Notes: generated by a model not told the origin, from the sequence alone. Counted from the first letter of the stretch, positions 34,863-43,967 are shown. The stretch is DNA of 64,000 bases from JALOOX01 sp964557955 (GCA_964557955.1 CAZLCS010000013.1:51291-115290); one strand, 5' to 3'. Numbers and translations are program-made.

Positions 34863-35666
34863 ATGAGGAAATTCATAGCGGTCTACATAGATCTTGAAAA
34901 CGTTGCCGGAGTTCTCAACCTGGATAAGATGCTTCAAGATATCATCCTGGAGGAGGACAAGGAGGATCCCGAAGAGTATGTCTTTGCCGTGAAGTTTGCG
35001 TGTGGGCATACCAATTCCATCTCCAAGCTGCGCGAGCAGTTGATCAACCATAATTTCGATATTCGCGAAGCTCCGCACATTTCCGGTAAGAAGAACAGAG
35101 CCGACCTGATCATCAGCCTCAATGCCTTTGAAAAGCTTTATCTCGAGAAGCCCTCCATCGACCGGTTCGTGTTCGTCACGCGGGATTCCGACTTTTCGGT
35201 CATCATGGATCTCCTGAGAAAGTACGGCAAGGAGGTATGGCTCATCACCCAGGCGGACGACGCCCAGCGGCCGATCTTCACAAGCTGCACCGACAACATC
35301 ATGGAGCTTCCTCGTGGGCTGAAGACGGTTCCCAAAAAGAGCAAGAAGGGTCTCAAGCCCAAAAAGGATAGCCAGGCAGCCGGCGATAAGACACCGTCGC
35401 CGGAAGAGGAGGGCGAGACCGCCAAGGATAAGACCGCCGAGGAGCTGTTCAAACGGGTGCTCCTCAGCCTGGATCCCAGCGAAGAGCACCAGTTGACCGT
35501 TATAGCTAATAAAATGAGGCAATTGGATAAATCGTTCAAAATCAAGAACACGGGCTACAAGAAGATGACCAACCTCGCCAAGGAGTTTGAGAAGAAGGGT
35601 TGGTTCAAAGCCGTCAAGCACAAGGAGGGCCACATGATGATCAGCGACCTGGATGTTTCCCGATGA
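34863..35666 (+). CDS. NYN-domain putative ribonuclease with C-terminal OST-HTH/LOTUS domain
   Basis: 267 aa. Residues 1-150 are a NYN (PIN-like) domain: acidic residues in VYIDLENV (D10), then KKNRADLIISLNAFE and FVFVTRDSDFSVIM supply the metal-binding cluster. A Lys-rich linker (KKSKKGLKPKK and following) leads to a winged-helix OST-HTH domain from about residue 195 (AEELFKRVLLSL, KKMTNLAKEFEKKGWFK). This pairing suggests RNA binding and cleavage in the cytoplasm. LabA-type relatives have regulatory roles in other bacteria, but the target here is unknown. The gene runs alone. Confidence 0.85.
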   Translation: MRKFIAVYIDLENVAGVLNLDKMLQDIILEEDKEDPEEYVFAVKFACGHTNSISKLREQLINHNFDIREAPHISGKKNRADLIISLNAFEKLYLEKPSIDRFVFVTRDSDFSVIMDLLRKYGKEVWLITQADDAQRPIFTSCTDNIMELPRGLKTVPKKSKKGLKPKKDSQAAGDKTPSPEEEGETAKDKTAEELFKRVLLSLDPSEEHQLTVIANKMRQLDKSFKIKNTGYKKMTNLAKEFEKKGWFKAVKHKEGHMMISDLDVSR

Positions 35667-35688
35667 CGTTCGAACGGCACGATGGGTT

Positions 35689-37506
35689 TCAGGCTCGCAG
35701 TTTGATGGCCTCCAGCTCCTCCCAGCGTTGATACGCGCCTTCCAGTTCCTCTTCCAACGCTGCCAGCCTCTTTTTGGCTGCCGCGATATCGCTGCCCGCT
35801 TTCTGGTAGAAGCTGGGATCCGACATGGCCTCATAGAGGCTTTTCTGCTGAGCTTCCAGGAATTCGATGCGTTCGGGGAGGGTCTCGAGCTCCCGCTGTT
35901 CTTTGAAGCTCAGGGCGCTCTGTGCACGCTGCGCTCGCCGGCGTGAAGGGCGTGATAAAGTTTTTCCCGCTTTGTCAGGAATAATGGGCTGCCGCTGGCG
36001 CAGCCAGTCATCGTAGCCCCCGACGACCTCCCCCACCTGGCCTCCGCCTTCCATGACCAGTGTGCTGGTCACCACGTTGTTCAAAAAAGCGCGGTCGTGG
36101 CTCACCAGCAGCAAAGTGCCAGGGTAATCCAAGAGCAGTTCTTCGAGCAGCTCCAATGTCTCGGTGTCGAGGTCGTTGGTCGGTTCATCCATCACGAGCA
36201 CGTTGGAAGGCTGTGTGAACAGCCTTGCGAAGAGCAGACGATTGCGCTCGCCGCCCGACAAAACCCGTACTGGGGACCGAGCCCGATCGGGTGAAAAGAG
36301 AAAATCCTGCAAGTATCCAATGATGTGTCGAGGCTTGCCGTTGAAAAGGATGGTATCGTTTCCCTCCCCGACGTTTTCCAGAACGGACCTGTCCTCGTCC
36401 AACTGTGCTCGCAGCTGGTCGAAATAAGCCACTTCGAGATGGACCCCGTGGCGCACTTGACCCGCTTTGGGCTGCAGGTCGCCGAGAAGAAGACGGAGAA
36501 GCGTGGTCTTTCCCGAACCGTTGGGGCCGACGATACCCACCTTGTCACCACGCAGGATGAGGGTTGAGAAGTCGCAGATGACAGGATCGCCGGTGTCATA
36601 GGCGTAGGAAACGTCCGTTGCCTCAATGACCAGCTTTCCCGATGAGACCGCCTCCTGTGCACGAAACCGCACCGTGCCTGCGTGGCCGCGCCGAGCTCTT
36701 CGAGCCTCCCGCATGGACTCCAGGGCCCGCACCCTCCCTTCGTTGCGCGTTCGCCGCGCCTTGATCCCCTGTCGAATCCAGGACTCCTCACGAGCCAGCT
36801 TCTTGTCGAACTGCACCCACTGTTCGGCTTCCGCCGCCAGTGCGGCCTCACGCCGTCTGAGAAAGGTCTCGTAGTCGCATGCCCAGTCCAGAAGTCTTCC
36901 TCGATCCAGCTCCACAATGCGTGTGGCAAGCTTTTTGAGAAAGACCCGGTCGTGGGTGACGAATACGATCGTTCCCGCAAATCTCAGCAGGAAATCTTCC
37001 ATCCACGTGATGGCCTCGATGTCCAGGTGGTTGGTGGGCTCGTCAAGAAGCAGGAGATCCGGATCGCGGACGAGGCTTCGTGCAAGGAGAGCCCGCCTCT
37101 TGAGTCCGGCCGAGAGCGCTTCGAAGGGGGTATCCGGCTCGAGGTTCATGCGCGCCAGGGTCAGTTCCACCTGCCTCTCCCTGCGCCATTCGGATCCTTC
37201 GGGGATGGAACGCTCAGATCCGTCCGCTCGGGTGAGGCCCGAAGCCACGACTTCGGCTGTCGAGCCGTGCAATTCCTGGGGGACCTCCTGGGGCAGCAGA
37301 CCGATCCTCAGCCCCGGCCGGCGAATCACCAGACCGTCGTCAGGCTCCATCCCCCCGTGCAGGAGCCGTAGGAGTGTCGACTTGCCTGCTCCATTCCGAC
37401 CGAGGAGGCACACGCGCTCCCCGTGATGAATCTGAAAATCCACGTGATCGAGCAGCAAAGGCCCACCAAAGCTCACACTGACGTCCCGCAGGCCAATGAG
37501 TGACAT
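35689..37506 (-). CDS. uup: ABC-F ATPase, Uup type
   Basis: About 605 aa with two ABC domains and no membrane helices. Walker A motifs are GRNGAGKST and GPNGSGKTT, Walker B motifs are LLLDEPTNHLD and LVMDEPTNDLD, and the C-terminal 70 residues form the coiled coil typical of Uup (LPERIEFLEAQQKSLYEAM). Uup acts on DNA or ribosomes in the cytoplasm and affects transposon excision and ribosome function. I choose the ATG at 37506 because family similarity begins at SLIGLRDVSVSFGG and a GGGAGG site lies upstream. The gene is divergent from the hydrogenase operon. Confidence 0.9.
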   Translation of the reverse strand: MSLIGLRDVSVSFGGPLLLDHVDFQIHHGERVCLLGRNGAGKSTLLRLLHGGMEPDDGLVIRRPGLRIGLLPQEVPQELHGSTAEVVASGLTRADGSERSIPEGSEWRRERQVELTLARMNLEPDTPFEALSAGLKRRALLARSLVRDPDLLLLDEPTNHLDIEAITWMEDFLLRFAGTIVFVTHDRVFLKKLATRIVELDRGRLLDWACDYETFLRRREAALAAEAEQWVQFDKKLAREESWIRQGIKARRTRNEGRVRALESMREARRARRGHAGTVRFRAQEAVSSGKLVIEATDVSYAYDTGDPVICDFSTLILRGDKVGIVGPNGSGKTTLLRLLLGDLQPKAGQVRHGVHLEVAYFDQLRAQLDEDRSVLENVGEGNDTILFNGKPRHIIGYLQDFLFSPDRARSPVRVLSGGERNRLLFARLFTQPSNVLVMDEPTNDLDTETLELLEELLLDYPGTLLLVSHDRAFLNNVVTSTLVMEGGGQVGEVVGGYDDWLRQRQPIIPDKAGKTLSRPSRRRAQRAQSALSFKEQRELETLPERIEFLEAQQKSLYEAMSDPSFYQKAGSDIAAAKKRLAALEEELEGAYQRWEELEAIKLRA

Positions 37507-38026
37507 GGATTGATCAACCTCCCTCTTCCTATAGAACCACCGTGAGAAAGCCGTGCGTTTCGAGAAAATAATACTTACCTGCTGTTTGAACACCATGATT
37601 CTGAAAGCTGTGGATCGAGCAACGAATAAACAGTATCGAAACGATGAGTCAAGCCTCCCGTTCCCGTCCTTTTCCGCTGTACGTTCGGATGGGCCACCGG
37701 TCTTGTGTCACCGTTTTGACCTTTCCGGTGATTCCTTGCCCTTCCTTCTCGAAACAGTTTCGAATTTCGGATTTGGAATTTCTGCTTGAAAACCAACCCC
37801 AGAATGCATTTTCGTTGTTTAGGGTAGCCCAGGGGTGTTGATCTTTAGATAAGAATTGCGTGCTGAGAATGTGACCTTTTTAGAGTTAATCGCGTAATCC
37901 ATCTAAACCCATTGAGTTTATTTGAACAAAGGCATGAAATGTGCAAAACATGCGAAACATTCTCCATGGGTAAAAGAAGTCTTGCACGAGACGATTTGTT
38001 TTTCCGGAAAAGCGAAAGGAGTGTCA
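37507..38026. other. Intergenic region upstream of the hydrogenase operon
   Basis: 520 rather AT-rich bases between uup (minus) and the hydrogenase (plus). It contains a perfect palindrome, TCGAAACAGTTTCGA (37749-37763), which uses the same CGAAAC unit as the heptamer elements. The hydrogenase promoter must lie here, but I could not identify it. Confidence 0.5.
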
Positions 38027-39079
38027 GTGAAGGTTTCCAGAAGAAGTTTCCTGAAGTACTGCTTGGGATCTGCAGCCGCCCTGGGATTGGACTACTCAAC
38101 TCTGGGAATTCTTGAGAAGGTTCTGGCGACGGGTGGGGGTCCCCCGATCATCTGGATCGCAGCGTCCAACTGCACAGGGTGTACGGTTTCGCTGGCCAAC
38201 CGTGTTGCTTCAAGCAAGCCCGTAGACGTTGCCGATCTTCTCATCAACACCATCAACCTCGCCTATCATCCGAATCTCATGGGTGCTGCCGGTTCGCTGG
38301 CGGTCCAGAACGCTCTAGGGGCTGAGAGTGCGAACGGTGGGTTCATCCTGGCAGTGGAAGGTGGGATCCCGACTGCGTTTGGGGGGCGCTGCTGCTATGT
38401 CTGGAACGAAAACGGCCGTGACATGACCGCCCTCGAAGTGGTCAAGCGTCTGGCTCCCAAGGCCAAGGCCGTTCTCAGCATCGGGACCTGTGCAAGCTTT
38501 GGGGGCATGTCCGGGGCCGCTCCCAACCCCACGGGCATCCAGAGTGTCCAGGGTGTCACCGGTGTTTCGACGGTCAACATCCCCGGCTGTCCGGCTCATC
38601 CCGACTGGATCATCGGAACGGCGGCCAAGCTCCTGACGGGCGTCAACGTGAGCCTCGATTCGAGCGGACGGCCGAAAGATTTCTTCAGCTCCACCATCCA
38701 CAACACCTGCCCCAGAAACGGCCAGCCCTGGGCCACCGGCTTCGGGGAAGACGGACTTTGTCTCAGGGACATGGGCTGCAAGGGCCCCAACACACGAGGT
38801 GACTGCGCCAGCCGCAAATGGAACGGCGGAACCAACTGGTGCGTTGGAGCCAACGCCCCCTGTATCGGTTGCACGGAAAGCGGCTTTCCCGATCGCTTCT
38901 CGCCTTTCTTCAGCTCTGCAGGGGCGCTCCCCACCGGACACCGGAGCACGACCCAGTCCTGCTCCAGCTGTCACAGCTCTTCGGACCTGGGGGGCGGGGG
39001 CGGCGACCCGGGCGGTGATCCAAAGCTGCCGGCAGGCCATCCACCCACCAAGGGTCAAAGCTGCAAAGTCTGCCATTGA
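38027..39079 (+). CDS. [NiFe] hydrogenase small subunit with two C-terminal CXXCH haem motifs
   Basis: About 350 aa. I choose the GTG at 38027 (AAAGGAG site 5 nt upstream) over the more distant 37922 start. The N-terminus is a Tat signal (SRRSFLKYCLG). Fe-S ligands are visible: NCTGC (residues 49-52), GTCASFGG and PGCPAHPDW for the proximal cluster, IHNTCPR with GLCLRDMGCKG for the distal cluster, and GNTNWCVGANAPCIGC-like text for the medial cluster. Instead of the usual hydrophobic C-terminal anchor, the protein ends with CSSCH (312-316), a Gly/Pro-rich linker and CKVCH, the last five residues. It should be exported folded with the large subunit. Haem attachment to the tail is inferred from the motifs. 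Confidence 0.92.
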   Translation: MKVSRRSFLKYCLGSAAALGLDYSTLGILEKVLATGGGPPIIWIAASNCTGCTVSLANRVASSKPVDVADLLINTINLAYHPNLMGAAGSLAVQNALGAESANGGFILAVEGGIPTAFGGRCCYVWNENGRDMTALEVVKRLAPKAKAVLSIGTCASFGGMSGAAPNPTGIQSVQGVTGVSTVNIPGCPAHPDWIIGTAAKLLTGVNVSLDSSGRPKDFFSSTIHNTCPRNGQPWATGFGEDGLCLRDMGCKGPNTRGDCASRKWNGGTNWCVGANAPCIGCTESGFPDRFSPFFSSAGALPTGHRSTTQSCSSCHSSSDLGGGGGDPGGDPKLPAGHPPTKGQSCKVCH

Positions 39080-39129
39080 TCAGCTCAATGGCCTCTCACT
39101 ACCCGTAAACTGGGAACTCGGAGCTTTCT

Positions 39130-39240
39130 AGAGCAGTCCCTCATGCCCCTTCGGGCCATCCGAAACTATGAAAAGGCCCACGGAGGCTGGATTTCAACCG
39201 GTAACCCGAAACTCGAAACCCGAAACTTTTCAGAGCAGCA
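39130..39240 (+). repeat. CGAAACT heptamer element, copy d, between hydrogenase subunit genes
   Basis: The flank GCCCCTTCGGGCCATCC with TGAAAAGGCCCAC, a core of CCGAAAC/TCGAAAC heptamers (about 39203-39228), and the right flank TTTTCAGAGCAGCA fill the gap between the small and large subunit genes. Confidence 0.82.
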
Positions 39241-39252
39241 TTGGAGGCTGAC

Positions 39253-40719
39253 GTGGCAAGTGTGATTACGGTGATGGATCCGGTCACCCGGATCGAAGGA
39301 CATATGAAGGTCGAGGTGACCATCGACACGGTCAATGGAACCACTCAAATCGTGGATGCCAGGTGCACGGGAACTCTTTTTCGCGGGTTTGAGACCATCC
39401 TCAAGGGGAGGGACCCCAAGGACTCGCCCGCCATTACGGAGAGGATCTGCGGGGTCTGCCCCGTTTCCCACGGCATGGCGGCCACTCTGGCCCTCGATTC
39501 AGCTGTTGGAAGAACGGCTCCCGCCAATGGGAGGATCATCCGAAACCTGGTGCTGGGGGCCAATTATATCCAGTCCCACATTCTTCACTTCTACCTGCTG
39601 GCAGCCCTGGATTTTGTGAACGCTCCCAACTCGGCCCCCTGGACGCCGGCCTGGAATCCGACGGACGCGGTGAACGGCAAGGAGCTCGATTTCCGATCGG
39701 ATCCTTCCCTCGACAAGGTGGCAGCACACATCCCCAAGGCTGTGGAGATGCGGAGAATCGCCCACCAGATGGGGGCCATTTTCGGGGGCAAGCTGCCCAT
39801 GCCCGCCAACTACATCGCCGGTGGCTCCACCTCGGTTCCCACCGCTGCCCGCATCGGCGCATTCCGGTCCCATCTGCTGAATCTCCTGAATTTCATCAAC
39901 AAAACTTACATTCCCGATGTGGAGGCCGTGGGCAATCTCTATTCCGACTACATGGAGATCGGTCAGGGAACCGGAAACTTGCTCTCTTTCGGTGTCTTCG
40001 ATCTCAACGATGCCGGAAGCCGGAAGCTCTTGTCCCAGGGCATCTACACGGGCGGTTCGAGCCAGGCCCTCGATGTCAGGCGAATCACCGAGCACGTGGC
40101 CTATTCCTGGTACAGTGGCACCAAGGCCCTGTCGCCCGCAAACGGTGTGACCAAGCCGGTGGATCCCGACACCAAAACGAATGCCTATTCCTGGCTCAAG
40201 GCGCCCCGATACAACAACGCCCCCTTCGAAGCCGGACCCCTGGCGCGGATGGTTGTCAGCAAGCAGTATTCCGGAGGCATCTCCGTGATGGACCGCCACC
40301 TGGCACGCGCCTATGAAACGAGGCTCGTCGCCGAGGCCATGAAAGACTGGCTGAATCAGCTCGAACAGAACATGGACGGGCCCGTCTATGGGGATTACCC
40401 CAATCCATCCAGTGGAAGCGGCATCGGGTTGACGGAAGCTCCCCGGGGAGCCCTGGGGCACTGGGTGCGCATCAGCAAGGGAAAAGTCTCGAACTACCAG
40501 GTCATCACTCCCACCTGCTGGAACGCTTCCCCCAAGGATTCACGAAGGCAGAACGGCCCCATGGAGCAGGCGCTGATCGGGACCCCCGTCACCGATCCCG
40601 AGAGGCCGGTGGAGGCCCTGAGAGTCATCCACTCTTTTGATCCCTGTCTTTCCTGCGCGGTCCACATCATGCGGCCGGAGGGCAAGGCGGTGGTGCTGCA
40701 TGCGGGCGCCTGCAAATGA
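39253..40719 (+). CDS. [NiFe] hydrogenase large (catalytic) subunit
   Basis: About 488 aa from a GTG at 39253 with GGAGG 5 nt upstream. The N-terminal DPVTRIEGH block is followed by RICGVCP (Cys near 66 and 69), and the C-terminus has DPCLSCAVH (Cys near 465 and 468), the four ligands of the Ni-Fe centre. After the His come 17 residues (IMRPEGKAVVLHAGACK) that a maturation endopeptidase should remove. The enzyme oxidises or makes H2 and would be co-exported with the small subunit. No hyp maturation or endopeptidase genes are nearby. Length is somewhat below the 540-600 aa of typical uptake hydrogenases. Confidence 0.93.
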   Translation: MASVITVMDPVTRIEGHMKVEVTIDTVNGTTQIVDARCTGTLFRGFETILKGRDPKDSPAITERICGVCPVSHGMAATLALDSAVGRTAPANGRIIRNLVLGANYIQSHILHFYLLAALDFVNAPNSAPWTPAWNPTDAVNGKELDFRSDPSLDKVAAHIPKAVEMRRIAHQMGAIFGGKLPMPANYIAGGSTSVPTAARIGAFRSHLLNLLNFINKTYIPDVEAVGNLYSDYMEIGQGTGNLLSFGVFDLNDAGSRKLLSQGIYTGGSSQALDVRRITEHVAYSWYSGTKALSPANGVTKPVDPDTKTNAYSWLKAPRYNNAPFEAGPLARMVVSKQYSGGISVMDRHLARAYETRLVAEAMKDWLNQLEQNMDGPVYGDYPNPSSGSGIGLTEAPRGALGHWVRISKGKVSNYQVITPTCWNASPKDSRRQNGPMEQALIGTPVTDPERPVEALRVIHSFDPCLSCAVHIMRPEGKAVVLHAGACK

Positions 40720-40779
40720 TCATGGCCTCCCGGTCCCATGGGAGCCGGCCAACGGCTCCGAATATTCTAAGGAGATGTA

Positions 40780-42135
40780 ATGAAACGGATTGCCATCCTA
40801 TTTTCGCTTGTGTTGCTCGTTGGAGGTTTTTGCGCCACCGGCGCCGAGGCCAAGGTAAACCGTGGTCTTGACTGCTCAAAGTGCCACTCGTTCAGCAATC
40901 AACCCCCCATAGCCAATGCCGGAGCCGACCAGACGGTCAATGCCGGAGCCGGGGTAACCCTGAATGGCTCCAGCTCGACGGATGCCGACGACGGCATCGC
41001 ATCCTACGCATGGACCCAGATGAGCGGGCCGGTGGTGAGCCTCTCCAATGCCGGCACGAGCAGGGCTACCTTCACAGCACCCGGCGTCTCGAGCCAGACG
41101 GTGCTCACCTTTCAGCTCACCGTAAAGGACCGCTTCAATCAGGCGTCCACGGACACCTGTACAGTTACGGTTCGAGCCGCTGCCGCCGTGAACCAGCCCC
41201 CGGTGGCCAATGCGGGAGCGGATCTGACGGTAAGCTCCGGCAGCAGCGTGACGCTCAACGGCCAGGGCTCCAGCGATCCCGATGACGGGATTGGTTCGTA
41301 CGCCTGGGTTCAGACGGCCGGCCCGGGTGTGACACTGGCCAATGTCGCCTCCGCCACGGCCTCCTTCAAGGCTCCACAGGTGACGAAGCTGACGAGCCTG
41401 TCATTCAGACTGACTGTGACCGACCGGAGCGGCGCAAGCTCCAGTGACACCTGTGTCGTGACGGTCAATGCGGACCCTGTTCCCACCAACAACAGCCCGC
41501 CAGTGGCGGATGCGGGCCTGGACATGGCCGTTTTGCCCGGCACTTTCCACAATCTGGACGGATTCTACTCAAGCGATACGGATGACGGCATCGCGTCCAC
41601 CACCTGGGAGCAAACCCAGGGCCCTTCGGTCACCCTGTCCGACCCTGCGGCCATGAGTCCCATCTTCCAGGCACCCAATGGTCCTGCAACGCTGAGCTTC
41701 AGGCTTGTGGTGACCGATAAGGGTGGGCTCCAGGACACCGACACCTGCACCGTTGTTGTGCTGTCGGCTGACGGAGGATATACACCGCCGCCCGAGGAGC
41801 CGGCGCCGGTCCCGACCAATCAGCCCCCCGTGGCCAATGCGGGCCAGGACATCACCGCACGCTCCGGGACCATGGTAAGCCTCACCGGCACAGGTTCCAG
41901 GGACTCGGACGACGGCATCGCGTCCTATCAATGGCGACAGGTTTCGGGGACTTCCGTAAAGCTGTCCAAGGACAAGACGCCTACCCCCAGTTTCAAGGCG
42001 CCGACGGTCGGGTCGAGTGGTGCGCGCCTGACCTTTGAGCTCACCGTCAAGGACAGGTCCGGTCAGACCTCTTCGGATACCGTTACCGTCAGTGTCTATC
42101 GAGCGGGCACATCCGACGTGGAGAATGACGACTAG
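40780..42135 (+). CDS. Secreted monohaem protein with four PKD-like modules
   Basis: 451 aa with a signal peptide (cleavage after AEA near residue 24), then one haem motif CSKCH (residues 32-36), then four repeats of about 95-105 residues. The repeats begin with NQPPIANAGADQTV-type text, contain DADDGIASYAWTQ-type text and end in strand blocks such as DTCTVTV. These are PKD/Ig-like beta-sandwich modules common in extracellular proteins. No anchor or sorting signal is visible at the C-terminus (DVENDD). The gene starts 60 bases after the hydrogenase large subunit and is followed by a terminator, so it is almost certainly the last gene of the hydrogenase operon. It may relay electrons from the haem-tailed hydrogenase; that role is inferred. 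Confidence 0.88.
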   Translation: MKRIAILFSLVLLVGGFCATGAEAKVNRGLDCSKCHSFSNQPPIANAGADQTVNAGAGVTLNGSSSTDADDGIASYAWTQMSGPVVSLSNAGTSRATFTAPGVSSQTVLTFQLTVKDRFNQASTDTCTVTVRAAAAVNQPPVANAGADLTVSSGSSVTLNGQGSSDPDDGIGSYAWVQTAGPGVTLANVASATASFKAPQVTKLTSLSFRLTVTDRSGASSSDTCVVTVNADPVPTNNSPPVADAGLDMAVLPGTFHNLDGFYSSDTDDGIASTTWEQTQGPSVTLSDPAAMSPIFQAPNGPATLSFRLVVTDKGGLQDTDTCTVVVLSADGGYTPPPEEPAPVPTNQPPVANAGQDITARSGTMVSLTGTGSRDSDDGIASYQWRQVSGTSVKLSKDKTPTPSFKAPTVGSSGARLTFELTVKDRSGQTSSDTVTVSVYRAGTSDVENDD

Positions 42136-42168
42136 GTCTGTCAACCCCCCAGAGAATCCGAAACCTCG

Positions 42169-42203
42169 GACGGCCACCTGCGCTTCAGGTGGCCGTCTTC
42201 ATT
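42169..42203 (+). terminator. Strong terminator after the hydrogenase operon
   Basis: GACGGCCACCTG (42169-42180) and CAGGTGGCCGTC (42186-42197) form a perfect 12-bp stem with a 5-base loop, followed by TTCATT. It lies 34 bases after the stop codon of the PKD gene. Confidence 0.82.
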
Positions 42204-42578
42204 GGGTCCTGAAATCGATCCAGAGGGAGAAATGGAAGGGGTATGCAGGTCAGAAACAGCTGAGATTCAACTGTCTCGCCGCACTTCTGTGTACGCCAGG
42301 TTCGCCTGGTCTGAATCACGCTCTGTGTACACCTTCAGATCAAAGTCTGGGATTATATGCCGGTCCTGATGTCTGTATCGCCTCAATGACAGGCGGTGTC
42401 ATAAATATGTCACCATGGATAGGGAGGCCTTCGCGCTCGGAGATCATCCGTCACGCTCCGGACGCACGGCCAAAGAATGGGTGAGTAAGGGTGCCGCTCG
42501 GACTCATGGTTCTCCAGGGACCTGCCGATAATGCCCTGAAACGGCGTGATTCAAAGACACGGAAGGAGGGAGTGGAGA
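42204..42578. other. Intergenic region before the YjfB-like gene
   Basis: 375 bases without a recognised gene. A short palindrome, ATGACA-GGCGG-TGTCAT, near 42388-42404 could be an operator, but nothing else supports this. Confidence 0.4.
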
Positions 42579-42899
42579 ATGATCGGAGCGATAGAAGGCA
42601 GTGCTTCCTGTTTGCATTCCGCTGCGCGGGCGGGTGTCGCACCTCCTTCAGTGAGTGCGCCGCCAGCGGTTCACGGGGGTGCTCCGGAGCTGGCTCAGCA
42701 AGTGACGGAGCTCATCGAAACCTATGGGGAGACCGCTGAGGCGATTCTCCAGGCTCAGGTTTCCATCTTCAAGGAGTCCCTCGATATCGGGCAGAGCATG
42801 GCCGCAGGTGTTCTCCAGATGCTGAGAGGCGTTCAGGCATTCCAGGCTCAGGTGCAGCCAGACGGAGCCGCCGGCAACAGGATCGATGTCGTGGCCTGA
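42579..42899 (+). CDS. YjfB-like putative motility-associated protein
   Basis: 106 aa with a GGAAGGAGGG ribosome site. The C-terminal 60 residues, from LAQQVTELIETYGETAEAILQAQVSIFKES-like helices to the terminal GNRIDVVA, resemble the YjfB family of small proteins encoded near motility genes, whose role is unknown. The first 45 residues are Ala/Pro/Ser-rich and probably disordered. No flagellar gene is nearby. The long helix and the conserved GNxID ending support the call at moderate confidence. Confidence 0.6.
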   Translation: MIGAIEGSASCLHSAARAGVAPPSVSAPPAVHGGAPELAQQVTELIETYGETAEAILQAQVSIFKESLDIGQSMAAGVLQMLRGVQAFQAQVQPDGAAGNRIDVVA

Positions 42900-43064
42900 A
42901 GAAGGTTCCGACACCGCCACACCTCGACCCGCCTCCACCCCCCTTCCTCCAGTTCATGCAAATATCATCAAGTTTTAGAGGGCGTAGACCGACAGAAGCC
43001 GGGAGATCCCGGGATGAACTCGACGTCCACTTTGCAGCGGTCATTAACGAAAAGGAAGGATTCC

Positions 43065-43967
43065 ATGCTCAAGATGATGATCCAACGGGGTTTGGCTATC
43101 AGTGCTGTCATCGGTTTGGTGTTGGCTATTTCCAGTGCAGCTGTGGCCCAGGAGTTCAAGATCGGCATTCAGGCCTACAAGGGGGCTGACCAGGCGATTC
43201 GTGAATTCAAGGACACGGCTGACTACCTGTCGGCCAAGCTCGGCAAGACTTTTACCATCGTGCCCCACAACGACAAGGATCTGATCTCTGCCGTCAAGGA
43301 TGGCAAGGTCGACTTTTTCTTCTCTAATCCGTCCATCTACGTGGACCTGAACAGGGAGAACAACGCTCAGGCCATCGCCACCATGGTGAAGCTGGTCAAC
43401 GGTAAACCCGTGGAGCACGCGGCCTCCAGCATCCTCGTTCGGAAGGACAGCCCCATTAACAGCCTGGAGGATTTCAAGGGTAAAGACTTCATGACCAGGG
43501 CCAAGAGCTCGTTTGCCGGGTGGTTGATCGTCCAAAGGCTGTTCATGGAGAAGGGAATCGATCCGGACCGGGATTTCAGCTCGGTTCGCGAAACCAAGTC
43601 CGTGCAGCACGTGGTGTACGCCGTCCTCAATGGAGCGGTGGATGGTGGCGCCGTCATCGCCGGCACCCTGGAAGAGATGGCTCAGGCGGGAACCGTCAAG
43701 ATGGAAGACTTCAGGGTGATCAACCCCATGGACGACAGCTTGCCTTTGGTCCACTCCACGCCACTTTATCCGGAGTTCCCCATGGTCGCGGCGGCACACG
43801 TCCCGGCAGATCTGAGAGACGAAGTGGGACGCGCCCTTCACTCCATGAAGGCATCGGATCCGGCGGCCGTCAGTGCCAAGATCGGTGGTTGGGCGAGGCC
43901 GCTGGATTACTCATCTGTTGCCGAGTGTCTGCGCAGGGTGCAGCAGGGTACTCTGGCGAAGAATTAG
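43065..43967 (+). CDS. PhnD-like periplasmic binding protein (orphan)
   Basis: About 300 aa from the ATG at 43065, which has an AAGGAAGG site; the upstream start at 43014 is less likely. A signal peptide ends near VAQ (about residue 29). The mature protein shows the phosphate/phosphite/phosphonate-binding family pattern: FKIGIQAYKGADQAI, a LSAKLGKTFTIVPHNDKDLISAVKDGKVDFFFSNPS-like block, then SPINSLEDFKGK. It binds a small ligand in the periplasm. No permease or ATPase gene is adjacent. In related bacteria such domains also act as sensory inputs to histidine kinases, so an orphan sensing role is possible. Confidence 0.85.
   Translation: MLKMMIQRGLAISAVIGLVLAISSAAVAQEFKIGIQAYKGADQAIREFKDTADYLSAKLGKTFTIVPHNDKDLISAVKDGKVDFFFSNPSIYVDLNRENNAQAIATMVKLVNGKPVEHAASSILVRKDSPINSLEDFKGKDFMTRAKSSFAGWLIVQRLFMEKGIDPDRDFSSVRETKSVQHVVYAVLNGAVDGGAVIAGTLEEMAQAGTVKMEDFRVINPMDDSLPLVHSTPLYPEFPMVAAAHVPADLRDEVGRALHSMKASDPAAVSAKIGGWARPLDYSSVAECLRRVQQGTLAKN

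Noticed and set aside
34670..34876. Small minus-strand frame with CCQC and CHNN text
   Set aside because: The Cys spacing does not form a haem or zinc motif, the frame has no ribosome site and it overlaps the NYN gene start.
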